Below, one piece after another: positions 1-8,657 of a DNA stretch of 64,000 nt; position 1 is the first letter of the stretch; each line of letters opens with the position of its first letter. This DNA comes from Bacillota bacterium (GTDB lineage: Bacteria; Bacillota; Clostridia; Lachnospirales; Lachnospiraceae): NCBI GenBank assembly GCA_023442465.1, contig JAEZZQ010000030.1, forward strand, positions 186,001 through 250,000. The letters are read 5' to 3'. The notes beneath the pieces were generated by a model that made no database searches, was not told the origin of the DNA, and saw only the letters and a list, made by a program, of their open reading frames with translations. Both the position numbers and the translations under genes were made by a program.

Positions 1-1
1 C

Positions 2-262
2 AAAGAGGGCGATATGCCCAGTATTCTTTGTTATGAGAGTATGAGGGAAATGGAACGCACATACTTGCAGACAGTCTTTTATCTCAGAAGAATTGAATAC
101 GATATAACGCAGGAAGATGAAAGAGAGATACTTAACTATATCGACCAAAGAGGCCTATCGGAAATTGCGCTGGAACATATCATAAGTGAGGCACAGATAT
201 TCGATAAAGAAAAAGTGAGAAAAGGATTACGGGAGCTAAAAAGAAAATATGAGGCTGAATGA
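2..262 (+). CDS. Partial or small protein of unknown function
   Basis: The frame is open to the left edge of the window, so this is probably the C-terminal end of a longer gene. An ATG at 14 with a weak AGAGGG upstream could alternatively start an 82-residue protein. The visible part is charged and predicted mostly helical, with a Lys/Arg/Glu-rich tail and no recognised motif. It overlaps the next glycosyltransferase by 14 bases, so the two are co-transcribed and probably translationally coupled. I do not recognise the family. Confidence 0.55.
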   Translation, partial: KEGDMPSILCYESMREMERTYLQTVFYLRRIEYDITQEDEREILNYIDQRGLSEIALEHIISEAQIFDKEKVRKGLRELKRKYEAE

Positions 263-2288
263 AAAGAAGATATGTTTTATTATTTGTGTGAATGATGATT
301 TATTTTTTTCGGAATGTATCAGATATATCAATAATCTGGAAAAACCAAGTGACATGGTAATCGAGATTGCCGAGGTAAGGAATGCGGCATCCATGACATC
401 TGGTTATAATGAGGGGCTTCAGAGCAGCGATGCGAAGTATAAAGTATATATGCACCAGGACGTGTTTATTCGAAATAAGTATTTTATATTTGATATTTTG
501 GACATTTTTCGTAAAGATGACAACATCGGTTTAATCGGATTGGTAGGAAGTCCTGTTTTGCCATCTAATGCTGTTATGTGGTATAGTGAGCGGTGCAGCA
601 CAATAGATGCAGCACCGGGAGAAAAAGGTGATGAGAGTAACCGATATCGAGTAGAAGAAGACGGATACTGGGAAGTCGAAGCGGTAGACGGGTTGCTTAT
701 GGCGACCCAATATGACATACGCTGGCGAGAAGATTTATTCGATGGCTGGGATTATTATGATATATCCCACTGTTTCGAAATGAAGCGGCAGGGATACAAA
801 ATAGCAGTGCCGGGGCAGCAGGAGAGCTGGTATATTCATGATGATAAAAAGGTAATAAACTTGTGGAATCATAACAGATACAGACATCGTTTCCTGGAAG
901 AGTATGGAAGTGATATGAAGGCTTGCCAGAAAAAACGGACAAATAAGGAGCATTTTGTCACAATTCTTATAGTGGCGCATAATGAAATAGAAGAATTGCA
1001 ACTTTGTATAAGCTCTATAAGAAAGTTTGCTAATGTGGATAATTTACAAATAGTAATTATAGATAATGCGTCTGTGGATGGCACGGCTGAATGGCTTTCT
1101 GAGCAGGAGGATATCGCATACGGTACGGAGGATAGCGAAAAAGGATATGCAGAAATTATAAATACGGCAATTGAGTTATTCGGTATTGAGGGAGATTTGT
1201 TGCTCATGCGTCCGCAGTTTGCAATAACAAAAGGCTGTATTTCCAGAATGTATGAAGGGCTGTATAATGAAGAGAAGATTGGGGCGATAGGGCCTTTAAC
1301 CAATATGCTTGATGGCTCCTTGCACAATTATGAATCTGCAGTTACATATGCACAGAATAATGATAAGCTAACGATGAAGCATGTTGTCGGAATACTTCCT
1401 CATATTATCTTCATAAAGGAAGAGGCTATGAAAAGAGTGGGAAGATTCGATGAACAAATATCTTCTGAAAAGATGGTGATACAAGATTATCTTCTGAGGA
1501 TTTTGAAGGAAGGCATGACACTTATGAGTGTCCAGAATGCGGTAGCTTATTGCATGATTCCTAATAAAGCAGGCTTAAGTTCCGATATATCTATGATTAC
1601 AAGATCACAGAGGCGGATGAAAGAGAAATGGGGAATGAATTATTTTAATATCGTGTATAACCCATATTTAATAGAAATGATAGTGCATCCATATGATAGC
1701 CCAATTTCAGTGCTTGAAGTAGGCTGTGATTGCGGTGCAACGCTGGTGGAGATAAAGAATCGATGGCCGGATGCCTCAGTTTATGGGTATGAAATAAATC
1801 CTTCTGCGGCTAAAGTGGCTTCCAGCGTGGTGGAGGTGGAAATAGGGAATATCGAGGAGCAGAAATTCCCTTATAGAAAAGAACAGTTCGATTATATTAT
1901 CTTTGGAGATGTACTGGAGCATCTTAGAGATCCGGAGGCTGCTATCAAGTACTGTATTGATTATTTGAAACAGGAAGGATGCATTATCGCAAGTATACCG
2001 AATCTGATGCACGTATCGGTAATTAAAGAATTGCTTGCGGGCAATTTTACCTATACGGATACAGGCCTGCTGGATAGGACTCATATACATATGTTTACCT
2101 GCAATGAAATTGAACGCATGTTTACAGCCTGTAATTATAATATAGAGGAATTGGGACAATCGAAACTAAAACTATCGGAAGACGATACGCAGTATATAAA
2201 CCGATTGCTGGAGCTGGAACCGAAGGCGGAATTTTTTATGTTCGAAACATTCCAGTATCTTGTAAGAGCAAAAAAGAATATGAGGTAG
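249..2288 (+). CDS. Tandem GT2 glycosyltransferases fused to a SAM methyltransferase
   Basis: A 679-residue cytoplasmic protein with three enzyme modules. Residues about 5-225 resemble the Glyco_tranf_2_5 group (hydrophobic start strand, then YMHQDVFI near residue 75). Residues about 235-450 form a second GT2 domain (TILIVAHNE, then IIDNASVDGTAEWL). From about residue 488 there is a class I methyltransferase with VLEVGCDCG as the SAM motif and FDYIIFGDVLEHL as motif II/III. Such GT2-methyltransferase chains build and cap surface polysaccharides or decorate flagellin. The first module could be degenerate, because a clear DxD is not obvious. It overlaps the preceding gene and is followed by a convergent gene 1 bp away. 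Confidence 0.85.
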   Translation: MRLNEKKICFIICVNDDLFFSECIRYINNLEKPSDMVIEIAEVRNAASMTSGYNEGLQSSDAKYKVYMHQDVFIRNKYFIFDILDIFRKDDNIGLIGLVGSPVLPSNAVMWYSERCSTIDAAPGEKGDESNRYRVEEDGYWEVEAVDGLLMATQYDIRWREDLFDGWDYYDISHCFEMKRQGYKIAVPGQQESWYIHDDKKVINLWNHNRYRHRFLEEYGSDMKACQKKRTNKEHFVTILIVAHNEIEELQLCISSIRKFANVDNLQIVIIDNASVDGTAEWLSEQEDIAYGTEDSEKGYAEIINTAIELFGIEGDLLLMRPQFAITKGCISRMYEGLYNEEKIGAIGPLTNMLDGSLHNYESAVTYAQNNDKLTMKHVVGILPHIIFIKEEAMKRVGRFDEQISSEKMVIQDYLLRILKEGMTLMSVQNAVAYCMIPNKAGLSSDISMITRSQRRMKEKWGMNYFNIVYNPYLIEMIVHPYDSPISVLEVGCDCGATLVEIKNRWPDASVYGYEINPSAAKVASSVVEVEIGNIEEQKFPYRKEQFDYIIFGDVLEHLRDPEAAIKYCIDYLKQEGCIIASIPNLMHVSVIKELLAGNFTYTDTGLLDRTHIHMFTCNEIERMFTACNYNIEELGQSKLKLSEDDTQYINRLLELEPKAEFFMFETFQYLVRAKKNMR

Positions 2289-2289
2289 C

Positions 2290-3366
2290 TTACTTGAGAA
2301 GACTTCTCCTATGAAGGGCAGGCTGATAATCACCGCATCTCTCATAGTAGTACAAGGCTTCTGGTATATTACCCATACATTCATGAATAACGCCTGTATT
2401 ATAGAAGGATTTATAGCTATTAACGCCTTCCACAGAATAGTTTGGTATGGTGACGGCATGAAGAAACATGGAGATAGCCTGCTCGAACATCGCATTGTTC
2501 ATATAAATGAGGCCCATTAAGAAGACGAAATCAGATCGTTTTGAGAAAATATCATAGATACCTTCCAACTGCAGGGCTGTCGTATATTTTTTCAAATAGA
2601 GCAGACTATAGCCGTAGGATTCCACTAAGGTTTGAACATAATCCTCCCGTTCGTCGACATTCATAGACAAAGCTTTTTCAAAATAAGAAACCGCTTTTTT
2701 ATAATCTCCAATCCCGAAATAGGATTGCCCCATTTGAAAATATAAATATGGATCAGAATCATCAAGGTTTAAGGCCCGTTGCAGCAGTTCAATGTTGCGA
2801 TGGGCCTTTTCGGACCGAACTTTCTCGGAGCTGTAGCCAACGTGGTGGAAACACAGCGGGAGAGAGATGAATGATATGGCATCCTTGTCTTTGGAAACCA
2901 ATTGCTCATGTATGGAGCCCTGGAAACAAATATACTTTTTGTGGAAAAAGCGGGCAGCATAATCATAAATAGTATCGGAATCACTTTCCCCGGAATCGGG
3001 AAAGTAAGTAGAAGAGGGATTACGCCGCTTAATCATTCCGGCTTGCTTGGAAGAAATCAATTGAGGAAGAGCTGAAATGATTTTTTCATTTAAAGAAGAG
3101 TCCTCTAAGTATTCATCACAATCGACAGCCAATATATAGTCATTATGAGCCTTGGATATAGAATAGTTTCTGGCGGCACTGAAATCGTCGGACCATTCAA
3201 AATGAAATACATTTGGAGTATAGGAAAGTGCGATATTCACTGTCTGGTCAGTGGAACCGGTGTCCACAACTATAATTTCCCAATCATATTTGATAAGACG
3301 CCTTAAACATTCTCCGATATATTGTTCTTCATTTTTGGCGATGATACATACAGATATAGGCAGCAT
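2290..3366 (-). CDS. GT2 glycosyltransferase with C-terminal TPR repeats
   Basis: 358 residues. The N-terminal GT2 domain (about 1-200) opens with ISVCIIAKNEE, continues with IVVDTGSTDQT, and has the metal-binding DCDEY motif at residues 82-85. From about residue 195 there are tetratricopeptide repeats (YFQMGQSYFGIGDYKKAVSYF and two or more further units). This architecture is that of the SunS-like GT2-TPR family, which glycosylates proteins or peptides or acts in surface glycan synthesis; the TPR part probably binds the acceptor. A GGAGG site lies just before the ATG. It is convergent with the preceding gene and is the only reverse-strand glycosyltransferase in the first 32 kb, so it is regulated separately. 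Confidence 0.88.
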   Translation of the reverse strand: MLPISVCIIAKNEEQYIGECLRRLIKYDWEIIVVDTGSTDQTVNIALSYTPNVFHFEWSDDFSAARNYSISKAHNDYILAVDCDEYLEDSSLNEKIISALPQLISSKQAGMIKRRNPSSTYFPDSGESDSDTIYDYAARFFHKKYICFQGSIHEQLVSKDKDAISFISLPLCFHHVGYSSEKVRSEKAHRNIELLQRALNLDDSDPYLYFQMGQSYFGIGDYKKAVSYFEKALSMNVDEREDYVQTLVESYGYSLLYLKKYTTALQLEGIYDIFSKRSDFVFLMGLIYMNNAMFEQAISMFLHAVTIPNYSVEGVNSYKSFYNTGVIHECMGNIPEALYYYERCGDYQPALHRRSLLK

Positions 3367-3710
3367 ATGATTCCTCCGAAAATCCCTTTTTGTTAAATAA
3401 GAAAATTATTTTGTGCTTCCATATGAAACTTTAATTGTGTATTTAGAAGAGCGGCAAGATAGCAGAATGCGCTGTTAGACATAAGCATCCCGTGATACAT
3501 GCTCATCAGCTGTACTTTTATTAATTAAAGATAATAAGTGTTGATCAGTGTCCAAGCCTCCATTTAAATATTGAATTTTCATAGAAGCTCTTTTAGCTCA
3601 TAATAATATATGATTTTCTTTATTATATCACAATAGCAAAGTATAGAGAAAAGATTATTGATTCATAGAATAATTACATTTTAGGGTTAGTTAATGATTT
3701 ATGGTATTTA

Positions 3711-3790
3711 ACCGATATACGTAATAGCAATATATAGTGGAAACAGAGGCATAAAGGCAACTCTTTTGCAGAAGGAACTGCAGACACCAT
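3711..3790 (+). promoter_or_regulatory. Leader copy A: sigma-28-like -10 box and GGA-loop hairpin upstream of licD-like gene
   Basis: CCGATAT at 3712-3718 matches the sigma-28/SigD -10 core. A poor -35 (TAAT, 3692-3695) lies 16 bases upstream. TATAGT at 3733-3738 could alternatively be a sigma-A -10. Downstream is a hairpin with stem TGCAG/CTGCA (3767-3782) and loop AAGGAA. The whole stretch aligns with a second copy at 4988-5058 at nearly the same internal spacing (55 and 54 bases from box to hairpin). A GGA in a hairpin loop is the hallmark of CsrA binding; LoaP-type antitermination is another option. The rest of the 3367-3897 gap shows nothing further I can support. Confidence 0.5.
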
Positions 3791-3897
3791 AGGGATGAGC
3801 AGTTTATGGAAGCGAATAGCTATATCATTAATTTACGGCGGCGGTCGGGTGAATAAGAAGGCGCTTGGAAAATAAAAAGGATAAGGAAGGAATATGT

Positions 3898-4800
3898 ATG
3901 ATAGCATTTGATGAAAGCTTTTACGATGGTGAATGGCGGGATGATTTTTTTGTGACCGGTGAAATGAAGAGGGTATGGGCGGCGCAAATGGAAATGCTGA
4001 TGTTTATAGATGATATATGTAAGAGGCATGGAATACAATATTATGCAGATGCCGGTACCATGTTGGGAGCTGTGCGGCATAAAGGCTTTATTCCGTGGGA
4101 TGACGATTTGGATATTGCAATGCGACGTGAAGATTATGAGAAGTTTTTTGCTGTTGCCAGGGAAGAAATACAGGCACCACTTAGATTAGAAAATATATAT
4201 CATGATAAGGAATGGCAGGAACCGTTTATGCGTGTTGTCAATAATGACAAAATAGATTTCAGGAAGGAGAATCTGGAGCGATGGCATGGGTGTCCATGGG
4301 TAATAGGCGTGGATATCTTTCCGATAGATTATCTGCCTGCTGATCCGATGGAGAGAGATACTTTGCTGGATTTATACATGATAATAAGAGAACTGATCAG
4401 TATTCTGAAGGAGGACAAGGAGAGTGATTTAGTGTGGGAAAGTGTAGAAGGTGTAGAAAAGATGTGCAATGTGAAATTGGATAAGGATAATATTGTTTCG
4501 GAGTTGCTGAAGCTGGGGGACAAGGTGGTCTCGCTTTATGGAAAGAACGATGGCAGTGAAATGGCAATCATCGTATATATGGATCCGGGTAAATCTAATA
4601 TATGTAAAAAGGAGTGGTATGAGGAAGGTATAACTATGCCTTTTGAAAATATAACGATTCCTGTCCCTATCGGCTATGATAATATCCTTAGAGGAAAGTA
4701 TAGTAATTACATGGTACCGATACGCCAGGAACTTCATAATTATCCGTTCTATGCTCCGCAAAAGAAAGCGTGGGAAGAAAGTCTCAACTCTGGGCGATAG
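3898..4800 (+). CDS. LicD-family phosphotransferase
   Basis: About 300 residues. LicD proteins move a phosphorylated group (phosphocholine, ribitol-phosphate or glycerol-phosphate type) from a CDP carrier to a glycan. The diagnostic block is present: YYADAGTMLGAVRHKGFIPW, then DDDLDI at residues 68-73, the nucleotidyltransferase-fold metal site. I chose the ATG at 3898 because AAGGAAGG ends 7 bases upstream; a TTG at 3865 is also in frame. It stands alone behind its own leader, just before the operon that appears to make a CDP-linked substrate, so it is a candidate final transferase for that product. Confidence 0.9.
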   Translation: MIAFDESFYDGEWRDDFFVTGEMKRVWAAQMEMLMFIDDICKRHGIQYYADAGTMLGAVRHKGFIPWDDDLDIAMRREDYEKFFAVAREEIQAPLRLENIYHDKEWQEPFMRVVNNDKIDFRKENLERWHGCPWVIGVDIFPIDYLPADPMERDTLLDLYMIIRELISILKEDKESDLVWESVEGVEKMCNVKLDKDNIVSELLKLGDKVVSLYGKNDGSEMAIIVYMDPGKSNICKKEWYEEGITMPFENITIPVPIGYDNILRGKYSNYMVPIRQELHNYPFYAPQKKAWEESLNSGR

Positions 4801-4879
4801 GTGGGAATGTGTATTGCCCCTTGTTTTCGGCAATTACATATGCAGATATTGGCAATATAGGATTTCGCCGTCATTTATC

Positions 4880-4908
4880 TTAACAAAATAAGAGATTTGC
4901 TTTATAAT
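4880..4908 (+). promoter_or_regulatory. Sigma-A promoter of the isomerase operon
   Basis: TTAACA (4880-4885), a 17-base spacer, then a perfect TATAAT (4903-4908). It would give a leader of roughly 245 bases before the first gene, containing the copy B element and a terminator hairpin. Confidence 0.6.
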
Positions 4909-4987
4909 GGTTTAAAAGCGTTAATTTATCCTAACAAGATGATTCGTAATAACATTCTTATATGAAACTTATTATTTTATTAACTTC

Positions 4988-5058
4988 GCCGATATATATT
5001 ATAACAGTATACAGGAAAGAGATGCATGGAGGCAAATCATATTGCAGATGGAACTGTA
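4988..5058 (+). promoter_or_regulatory. Leader copy B: sigma-28-like -10 box and GGA-loop hairpin upstream of isomerase operon
   Basis: A perfect SigD-type GCCGATAT at 4988-4995 (no convincing TAAA -35), then a region homologous to copy A, ending in a hairpin TGCAG/CTGTA (5043-5058) with loop ATGGAA. The stem keeps pairing relative to copy A through a G-U wobble, which supports selection on RNA structure. Additional GGA triplets flank the hairpin. Confidence 0.5.
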
Positions 5059-5078
5059 AAGATGAAATGGCGGAAACG

Positions 5079-5104
5079 AGGCATCAGGACTGATGCCTTT
5101 TTTA
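5079..5104 (+). terminator. Intrinsic terminator inside the operon leader
   Basis: A perfect 8-bp stem AGGCATCA/TGATGCCT (5079-5086 and 5091-5098) with a GGAC loop is followed directly by a run of T. It lies between the promoters and the first gene, about 60 bases before its start codon, and so looks like an attenuator. Confidence 0.7.
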
Positions 5105-5161
5105 TATAATAGGAAAGTGTTCCTGATGTTGGAGTGCTATAAAATGGAGGGCATAAAGAAA

Positions 5162-6361
5162 ATGCTAGAAATCGGCATACAGTCAAAAGGAATCATTAAA
5201 GAAAGTGTGATGGAAGAGGGATATAAAAAAATTAAACAAGCCGGTATGAGTTATGTGGACTACAATATTATGACTCCGAAAGAGGAAACGGAGAAATTGG
5301 AGGTCGCATACTTTGAAAAACATAAGGAATGTGCGGATAAGTATGGGCTGCATTTTTCACAGGTGCATGCGCCGCTGTTTAAATACGAAACGGAAAGACC
5401 GGACAGAATAGAATATATTCTGGAAGAAATGAAAAAAAGCATTGCGATATGTTGTCTTCTGGGTAGCCGCTATCTGGTAATGCATCCCTTTGAATTGGCA
5501 TTTAAACTGGGGAAATCAGAGGAAAGAAAAATAAATCTGGACTATTTCGGAGCGCTGGCAGAAGAAGCGATGCGCAAGAATGTGATGATTTGTATTGAGA
5601 ATATGCCCAGTAAAAAGAATGAAAGGTTATGGGAAGGAGCATGTTCGTCAGCAAGAGAGACCGTAGATTATATAAATATACTGAATGAGGGAGCCGGGGG
5701 AGAATGCTTTGGCGCCTGTTTTGATGTAGGACACGCCAATGTCCTTGGGAAAAACCTTAGAGAAGAGGTTAAAACGCTTGGAAGGCATTTGAAAGTAGTA
5801 CATATTCATGATAACGATGGAGTTACGGATTCACATCAATTACCTCACACCTTTTCTAATAAAGGAAATTCTATTACTGATTGGACTGGTTTTTTGTTGG
5901 GTTTGCGGGAAATTGGTTTTAAAGGAGTGCTTAGTTTTGAAACCTATGGATGTTTTTCCGGAATTCCGGGAGTCCTTCAAGAACCGGTGCTTAATTTTCT
6001 CTATAGCGTTGGAGCTAATTTTTCCAGAATTATTTGTTTCGAAGAAGTGCTGGAGCAAATGGGTTCTAAGAAAAAGATTCTGTTCGGGTCAGGAAAAATG
6101 TTTGATGTATATATGAGGGATTTTGGAAAGAAATACCCTCCGTTTTTTGCGGTAGATAATAATGCTTCCTTATGGGGAACTGATAAACTTGGAATTGTGA
6201 TTCGGAGTCCTCAAGATATTTTGGCGGTTCCGGAAGAAGAACGGGTAATTATTTTATGTAATGCTTATTATGAGGACAATATTAAGCAGCTGGAAGATAT
6301 GGGAATTTACCGATATGAACTGACGGAAGAAATCTTACGGATGACGGGCAGGCCGCTCTAG
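5162..6361 (+). CDS. Xylose-isomerase-like TIM barrel with C-terminal Rossmann module
   Basis: About 399 residues. Residues 1-275 form an AP-endonuclease-2/xylose-isomerase-like barrel that isomerises or epimerises (phospho)sugars using a divalent metal. Likely ligands are E146 (CIENMP), D188 and H191 (FDVGHAN), and E260 (SFETYG). From about residue 290 a second domain (KKILFGSGKMFDVY, AVDNNASLWGTDKLG, RVIILCNAYYEDN) matches the Rossmann module found in eight other proteins here. The ATG at 5162 is preferred because it gives a start aligned with the paralogue (MLEIGIQSK and MKIGIQSR) and has GGAGG 11 bases upstream. A longer start at 5093 would overlap the terminator hairpin. First gene of a nine-gene operon. 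Confidence 0.85.
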   Translation: MLEIGIQSKGIIKESVMEEGYKKIKQAGMSYVDYNIMTPKEETEKLEVAYFEKHKECADKYGLHFSQVHAPLFKYETERPDRIEYILEEMKKSIAICCLLGSRYLVMHPFELAFKLGKSEERKINLDYFGALAEEAMRKNVMICIENMPSKKNERLWEGACSSARETVDYINILNEGAGGECFGACFDVGHANVLGKNLREEVKTLGRHLKVVHIHDNDGVTDSHQLPHTFSNKGNSITDWTGFLLGLREIGFKGVLSFETYGCFSGIPGVLQEPVLNFLYSVGANFSRIICFEEVLEQMGSKKKILFGSGKMFDVYMRDFGKKYPPFFAVDNNASLWGTDKLGIVIRSPQDILAVPEEERVIILCNAYYEDNIKQLEDMGIYRYELTEEILRMTGRPL

Positions 6362-6393
6362 GATAGAAGAAGCTTATGATAGGAGAACTTAAG

Positions 6394-7326
6394 ATGAAGA
6401 TAGGGATTCAATCTCGGCTTTTGTTGGGGGATACGGCAAGAGAAGAGGATTTTCTCAGAATAAAAGCAGCAGGTTTTCAATGCATTGATTTTAATTTGGA
6501 TCGTTTTTTACCGAATTATCTTATTTACGGAGGAAAAATCAATCAGTTCTTCGATCAGCCCATAGAGGAGCTGCGTAATTTTTTTGAAGAGTATTACTGT
6601 GCTGCAGCAAAGACAGGATTGGAATTTGCCCAAGTGCATGCTCCGTATCCGCTGTATGTGTATGGACGAGAGAAGGACCGGGATTATTTACATATGGTAG
6701 CTGAGAAAAGCATTGCCATCTGCGCTGCACTGCATGCACCGTATCTGATAGTACATCCCTTTAAATTATTATATTCATTGGGCAGAGCGGAAGAACATAA
6801 GCAAAACGTGGAGTTTTTCCGGAGCCTGATTCCGTTGTTGAAAGAATATGGCGTGAAGATTTGTCTGGAGAATTTATATGATGGTTTTAACGGAAGAATC
6901 TGCGATGGCGTATGCGCGGATCCATATGAAGCTGCTGAGTATGTGGATGAGTTAAATCGAATCGCTGAGGAAGAATGTTTTGCATTTTGCTTTGATGCGG
7001 GACATGCCAATATCCTTGGTAAAAACATGAAAGAGACGATTCTTACACTGGGGAATCGGATACAAGCGCTTCACATACATGATAATGATGGAGTTAATGA
7101 TTTGCACCAGTTACCCTTTACCTTTACGAAAAAGCTGGCGGGAGATGTAAGTACCGATTGGGATGGTTACATAGATGGATTGAAAGAAATTGGCTATGAC
7201 GGAGTACTTAGTTTTGAAACCTTCGGTGCGTTGAAGTGCTTTCCGGAAGAATTGCACGATGGCGTATTGAAAATGGTGGCAGATATAGGACAATATTTTG
7301 TCAGGAAATTGGGTGAATGCGAATGA
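6394..7326 (+). CDS. Xylose-isomerase-like TIM barrel, paralogue
   Basis: About 310 residues, clearly paralogous to the preceding gene over the barrel (shared HAP near the second strand, AICAALHAPYLIVHPF, FCFDAGHANILGKN, HIHDNDGVNDLHQLP, SFETFG) but without the C-terminal Rossmann module. Metal ligands are conserved (CLENL, FDAGH, SFET). The ATG at 6394 follows AGGAGA with a 7-base gap and is preferred to the ATG at 6376. Two consecutive isomerase-like enzymes suggest two successive steps, or a heteromer, in making an unusual sugar or polyol; the substrate is unknown. The stop codon overlaps the next start (ATGA). Confidence 0.85.
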   Translation: MKIGIQSRLLLGDTAREEDFLRIKAAGFQCIDFNLDRFLPNYLIYGGKINQFFDQPIEELRNFFEEYYCAAAKTGLEFAQVHAPYPLYVYGREKDRDYLHMVAEKSIAICAALHAPYLIVHPFKLLYSLGRAEEHKQNVEFFRSLIPLLKEYGVKICLENLYDGFNGRICDGVCADPYEAAEYVDELNRIAEEECFAFCFDAGHANILGKNMKETILTLGNRIQALHIHDNDGVNDLHQLPFTFTKKLAGDVSTDWDGYIDGLKEIGYDGVLSFETFGALKCFPEELHDGVLKMVADIGQYFVRKLGECE

Positions 7327-8657
7327 AAAAGGTGATTACATATGGCTCCTTTGACTTGTTTCATGAAGGGCACTATAAGCTATTGGAAAGGGCAAAGGAA
7401 TTAGGAGATTATTTAATTGTAGGAATTACGACGGAACAATATGATGAGTCACGCGGTAAGCTTAATGTAGTGGATTCCATCATCGATAGGATAGAAAATG
7501 TAAAGAAGACCGGATTTGCGGATAAAATTATAGTAGAAGACCATGTAGGACAGAAAGTTGAGGATATTCAAAAATATGGAATTAATATTTTTGCAATAGG
7601 CTCAGACTGGATAGGGGCATTTGACTACCTGAAAGATTTTTGTGAAGTGGTATATTTGGAGAGAACCAAAGAAATTTCCAGCACCTTATTGAGAAATCAA
7701 AAGTATCCTATCATAAGAATGGGGGTGGTAGGAACCGGGCGTATTGCATCGCGGTTTATACCGGAAGCGAAATTTGTCAGCGGTATCGAAGTAATCAGCG
7801 CATACAATCCTCATAAGGAGAGTGTACAACAGTTTGCTGATAGGTTTGAGATTCTGCCAAGCTGGGGAGATTTCAAAGATTTCTTAGAAGATTTAGATGC
7901 GGTATATGTAGCTTCGCTTCATCAAACCCATTATGAATATGCTAAAGCGGCATTGGAATGTGGGAAGCATGTGTTATGCGAAAAGCCTATGGCCTTTTCT
8001 GAAAGTCAGGCAAAGGAGTTATTTTCCATTGCAAAGAAAAATGACTGTCTGCTTCTGGAGGCGATTAAAACGGCATATTGTCCAGGCTTTGCACAACTTT
8101 TAGGCGTGGCTAGAAGCGGAATAATAGGAAATATTGTTGATGTAGAGGCTTGCTTTACAAGAATTACGGATCCGAATTCAAGAGAGCGGAAAGACCCTGA
8201 TTATGGGGGGGGTTTTTTTGAATTTGGCAATCATACAATGCTTCCGATATTTAAGTTGCTGGGAACCCAGTATAAGAGCGTACATTTTGACAGTATAAAA
8301 GATGAGAAAGGAATTGATTTGTATACAAAAGCCTCTTTTTCTTTCGATAAAGGCATGGCAATGTCCAAAACAGGTGTTGAGGTAAAATCGGAAGGACAAC
8401 TGATAATAGCCGGGACCAAGGGCTATATCCTTGCAGAATCTCCATGGTGGCTGACGAAATCTTTCGAAGTACGTTTTGAGAATCCCTCTAAAAAGGAGCA
8501 GTACACTGCCAAATTTTTGGGAGATGGACTCAGATATGAGCTGAGTGAATTCGTATCGTTGATTCATAATGGAAAGAGGTCATCTTATAAATTTACCGAA
8601 GAAGAATCGATTGCCATGGCGGGAGTCGTGGAGAAGTTTTTGGAGACAAGAAGATGA
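7323..8657 (+). CDS. TagD-like cytidylyltransferase fused to Gfo/Idh/MocA oxidoreductase
   Basis: About 444 residues. Residues 1-128 are a glycerol-3-phosphate-type cytidylyltransferase: YGSFDLFHEGH with the HxGH CTP motif at residues 14-17, and ERTKEISSTLLR as the C-terminal signature. Residues 134-444 are an NAD(P)-dependent oxidoreductase of the Gfo/Idh/MocA family: MGVVGTGRIASRF at its start, then CEKPMAF with the usual catalytic Lys. The fusion implies that the same small molecule is oxidised or reduced and activated as a CDP derivative. The start overlaps the preceding stop and its own stop overlaps the next start, so coupling is tight. Confidence 0.88.
   Translation: MKKVITYGSFDLFHEGHYKLLERAKELGDYLIVGITTEQYDESRGKLNVVDSIIDRIENVKKTGFADKIIVEDHVGQKVEDIQKYGINIFAIGSDWIGAFDYLKDFCEVVYLERTKEISSTLLRNQKYPIIRMGVVGTGRIASRFIPEAKFVSGIEVISAYNPHKESVQQFADRFEILPSWGDFKDFLEDLDAVYVASLHQTHYEYAKAALECGKHVLCEKPMAFSESQAKELFSIAKKNDCLLLEAIKTAYCPGFAQLLGVARSGIIGNIVDVEACFTRITDPNSRERKDPDYGGGFFEFGNHTMLPIFKLLGTQYKSVHFDSIKDEKGIDLYTKASFSFDKGMAMSKTGVEVKSEGQLIIAGTKGYILAESPWWLTKSFEVRFENPSKKEQYTAKFLGDGLRYELSEFVSLIHNGKRSSYKFTEEESIAMAGVVEKFLETRR

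Noticed and set aside
3865..3897. TTG start for the LicD-like gene
   Set aside because: ATG 3898 has a strong AAGGAAGG site; the TTG has none.
5000..5105. Known riboswitch in the isomerase-operon leader
   Set aside because: Compared by eye with c-di-GMP-I/II, TPP, purine, lysine, glycine, cobalamin, fluoride, ydaO and THF core sequences; none matches.
5093..5161. Longer start for the first isomerase-like gene
   Set aside because: It would begin inside the terminator hairpin and disagree with the paralogue start.
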